NCBI GenBank assembly: GCA_022361315.1
Contig: JAKSBB010000768.1
Span: 1-15,135 of the forward strand
Direction: 5' to 3'
DNA: 15,135 nt
Source of the DNA: Desulfobacterales bacterium
GTDB taxonomy: Bacteria > Desulfobacterota > Desulfobacteria > Desulfobacterales > Desulfobacteraceae
In this document: in pieces, positions 13,908 through 15,135 of the stretch
Position numbering within the stretch: the stretch's first letter is position 1
Layout: each line of letters starts with the position of its first letter
Notes under the pieces: generated by a model
What the model saw: only the letters and a program-made list of their open reading frames with translations
Database searches by the model: none
Told to the model about the DNA's origin: nothing
Made by a program: the position numbers and the translations under genes

Positions 13908-15135
13908 TTATTTCTTCTTGGAACTCAGCTCAGGGAACTGATGATAGAAGAATTCTGTGGTCTTGCCGTCTGCTTTCTTTTCTTCGTTCTCCCTCAGTTC
14001 CACACGGCGGATTTTGCCGGAAATCGTCTTCGGCAGTTCTTCCACGAACTCAATGATTCTGGGGATCTTAAACTTGGCAAGCACTTCGATGGTATGCTTG
14101 AACAGCTCAAGGGCAAGCTCTTTGGAAGGTTCCTGGCCCTGGGACAGGATAACAAAGGCCTTAACCAGCTGATGCCGTTTGGGATCAGGCACACCCACAA
14201 CCGCAGTTTCCATGACGGCGGGGTGCTCGATCAGGGCACTTTCCACCTCAAAGGGGCCGACACGGTAATCCGAAGACTTGATGACATCATCGGAGCGGCC
14301 GACAAACCACCAATAGCCGTCCTTGTCAAAGGTGGCTTTATCACCGGTGTAATAGAGGCCATGCTGGAAGGCTTCGGCGGTTTTGGCTTCGTTGTCGATA
14401 TATTCCTGGAACAGGCCGATGGCACGCCAGTTGCTCAGGCGGACAACAATATGTCCGGTGACGTCGGCTTCGGTGATTTCCTTGCCTTCGTCGTCTGCCA
14501 GGATGACATCATACATGTATGAGGGATACCCAAAGGAACCCAGACGCATCTTCTTTTCCATCCAGGGCGGATTACCGATCATGCAGGTGGATTCGGTCTG
14601 GCCGTAAAAATCACGGATTTCGGTGCCGGTGGCGTCTTTCCACTGGTCGATGACTTCGGGGTTCAGGGGTTCGCCCGCACTCAGGGAGTACTTCATGGCG
14701 GAAAGGTCATATTGGGCAAGGTCAAGCCCCACAAAGGCACGCCAGGCCGTGGGCGGTGCACAAAAGGAGTTCACTTTGTACTTGGCCACGGTGGCGATGT
14801 ATTTTTTAATGTCCAGGGTAGTGAAGTTGAAGCCTGTGGCGGTGGCGCCCAGGTTAAACGGGGAGAAGAAGCTGCTCCAGGCCCACTTGGCCCATCCCGG
14901 GGCACTCAGGTTGTGGTGGACGTCACCGGGTTCCAGGCCGATGATGACGGCGGTGGACAGGTGGCCCAGGGGATAGGAAACCGCACTGTGGCCGACCCGT
15001 TTGGGCAGGCCGGTGGTGCCGGAGGTGAAAAAGCAGAAAAGCACATCCTCGCTTTTGACCTCTGCTGCCTCTGCAACGGCTTCTTCCTTGTCAATGTCAG
15101 TATAGGATACCCAGCCGGCTTTCTCGCCCAGGACG
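13908..15135 (-). CDS. Acyl-CoA synthetase, AMP-forming (5' end outside window)
   Basis: This ANL-superfamily ligase activates a carboxylic acid with ATP and loads it on CoA. 408 C-terminal residues are visible and the frame is open to the window edge; GTG at 15044 is internal. Counting visible residues, the P-loop-like TSGTTGLPK is at 37-45, YGQTES at 177-182, YTGD at 262-265, the hinge GRSDDVIK at 279-286, and the catalytic lysine K374 in ISGK. The segment SAPGWAKWAWSSFFSPFN resembles the acetyl-CoA synthetase and medium-chain acyl-CoA ligase branch rather than long-chain FadD. The chain length of the substrate is not resolved. It ends in a basic SSKKK tail and is followed by a strong terminator. 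It converges on the sulfotransferase gene, so it belongs to a different transcript. Confidence 0.93.
   Translation of the reverse strand, partial: VLGEKAGWVSYTDIDKEEAVAEAAEVKSEDVLFCFFTSGTTGLPKRVGHSAVSYPLGHLSTAVIIGLEPGDVHHNLSAPGWAKWAWSSFFSPFNLGATATGFNFTTLDIKKYIATVAKYKVNSFCAPPTAWRAFVGLDLAQYDLSAMKYSLSAGEPLNPEVIDQWKDATGTEIRDFYGQTESTCMIGNPPWMEKKMRLGSFGYPSYMYDVILADDEGKEITEADVTGHIVVRLSNWRAIGLFQEYIDNEAKTAEAFQHGLYYTGDKATFDKDGYWWFVGRSDDVIKSSDYRVGPFEVESALIEHPAVMETAVVGVPDPKRHQLVKAFVILSQGQEPSKELALELFKHTIEVLAKFKIPRIIEFVEELPKTISGKIRRVELRENEEKKADGKTTEFFYHQFPELSSKKK

Noticed and set aside
13821..14522. 233-codon open frame antisense to the acyl-CoA synthetase, starting in the terminator
   Set aside because: Its start lies at the terminator and it runs opposite to a well-conserved ligase frame.
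1..15135. CRISPR arrays, tRNA or rRNA genes, insertion sequences, phage or toxin-antitoxin genes
   Set aside because: None was seen: there are no regularly spaced repeats, no cloverleaf-like intergenic sequence and no transposase or integrase motifs. All gaps are under about 210 bases.

Overview
The window is about 15 kb of chromosomal DNA from a Gram-negative bacterium, most likely a sulfate-reducing Desulfobacterota member of the Desulfobacteraceae type. The clues are a NifU scaffold made only of the scaffold and [2Fe-2S] domains next to NifS, a PAS sensor with a cysteine motif I associate with deltaproteobacterial sensors, a SBP-type diguanylate cyclase, moderate-to-high GC, and frequent TTG/GTG starts. 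This taxonomic call is inference from gene content. No rRNA, tRNA, CRISPR array, insertion sequence or phage gene is visible, and no gene-free stretch reaches 300 bases.

Left part (+ strand, 2-5340): the 3' end of a serine O-acetyltransferase gene overlaps cysK (cysteine synthase), so both steps of cysteine synthesis are coupled. A long imperfect nested inverted repeat precedes rarD, an EamA-family permease. Next is a 1005-residue hybrid sensor histidine kinase (two TM segments, two PAS domains, kinase core, two receivers). It starts at TTG, with a perfect hairpin abutting its ribosome binding site.

Middle part (- strand, 5349-10704): in transcription order these are a membrane diguanylate cyclase with a periplasmic solute-binding sensor, a TIGR02757/DUF2400 protein, sfsA (four-base overlap with the previous gene), and nifU-nifS (Fe-S cluster assembly) behind its own candidate promoter. 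nifS converges on the histidine kinase gene with only eight bases between stop codons.

Right part (10844-15135): an alpha/beta hydrolase (- strand) diverges from a TetR-family regulator followed by a sulfotransferase (+ strand). Two near-identical palindromes in the divergent region lie across the TetR promoter and are the clearest regulatory signal in the window. A perfect 16-bp hairpin with a T-run terminates the last gene, a leftward acyl-CoA synthetase cut by the window edge. Hydrolase, sulfotransferase and acyl-CoA ligase could act on a common lipid or acyl substrate, but only proximity and one predicted operator pair support this.

Most genes belong to known families. The points most worth a second look are the TetR/sulfotransferase regulatory locus, the TIGR02757 protein with a glycosylase-like motif coupled to SfsA, and the RNA/DNA structures in the leaders of the kinase and rarD genes.
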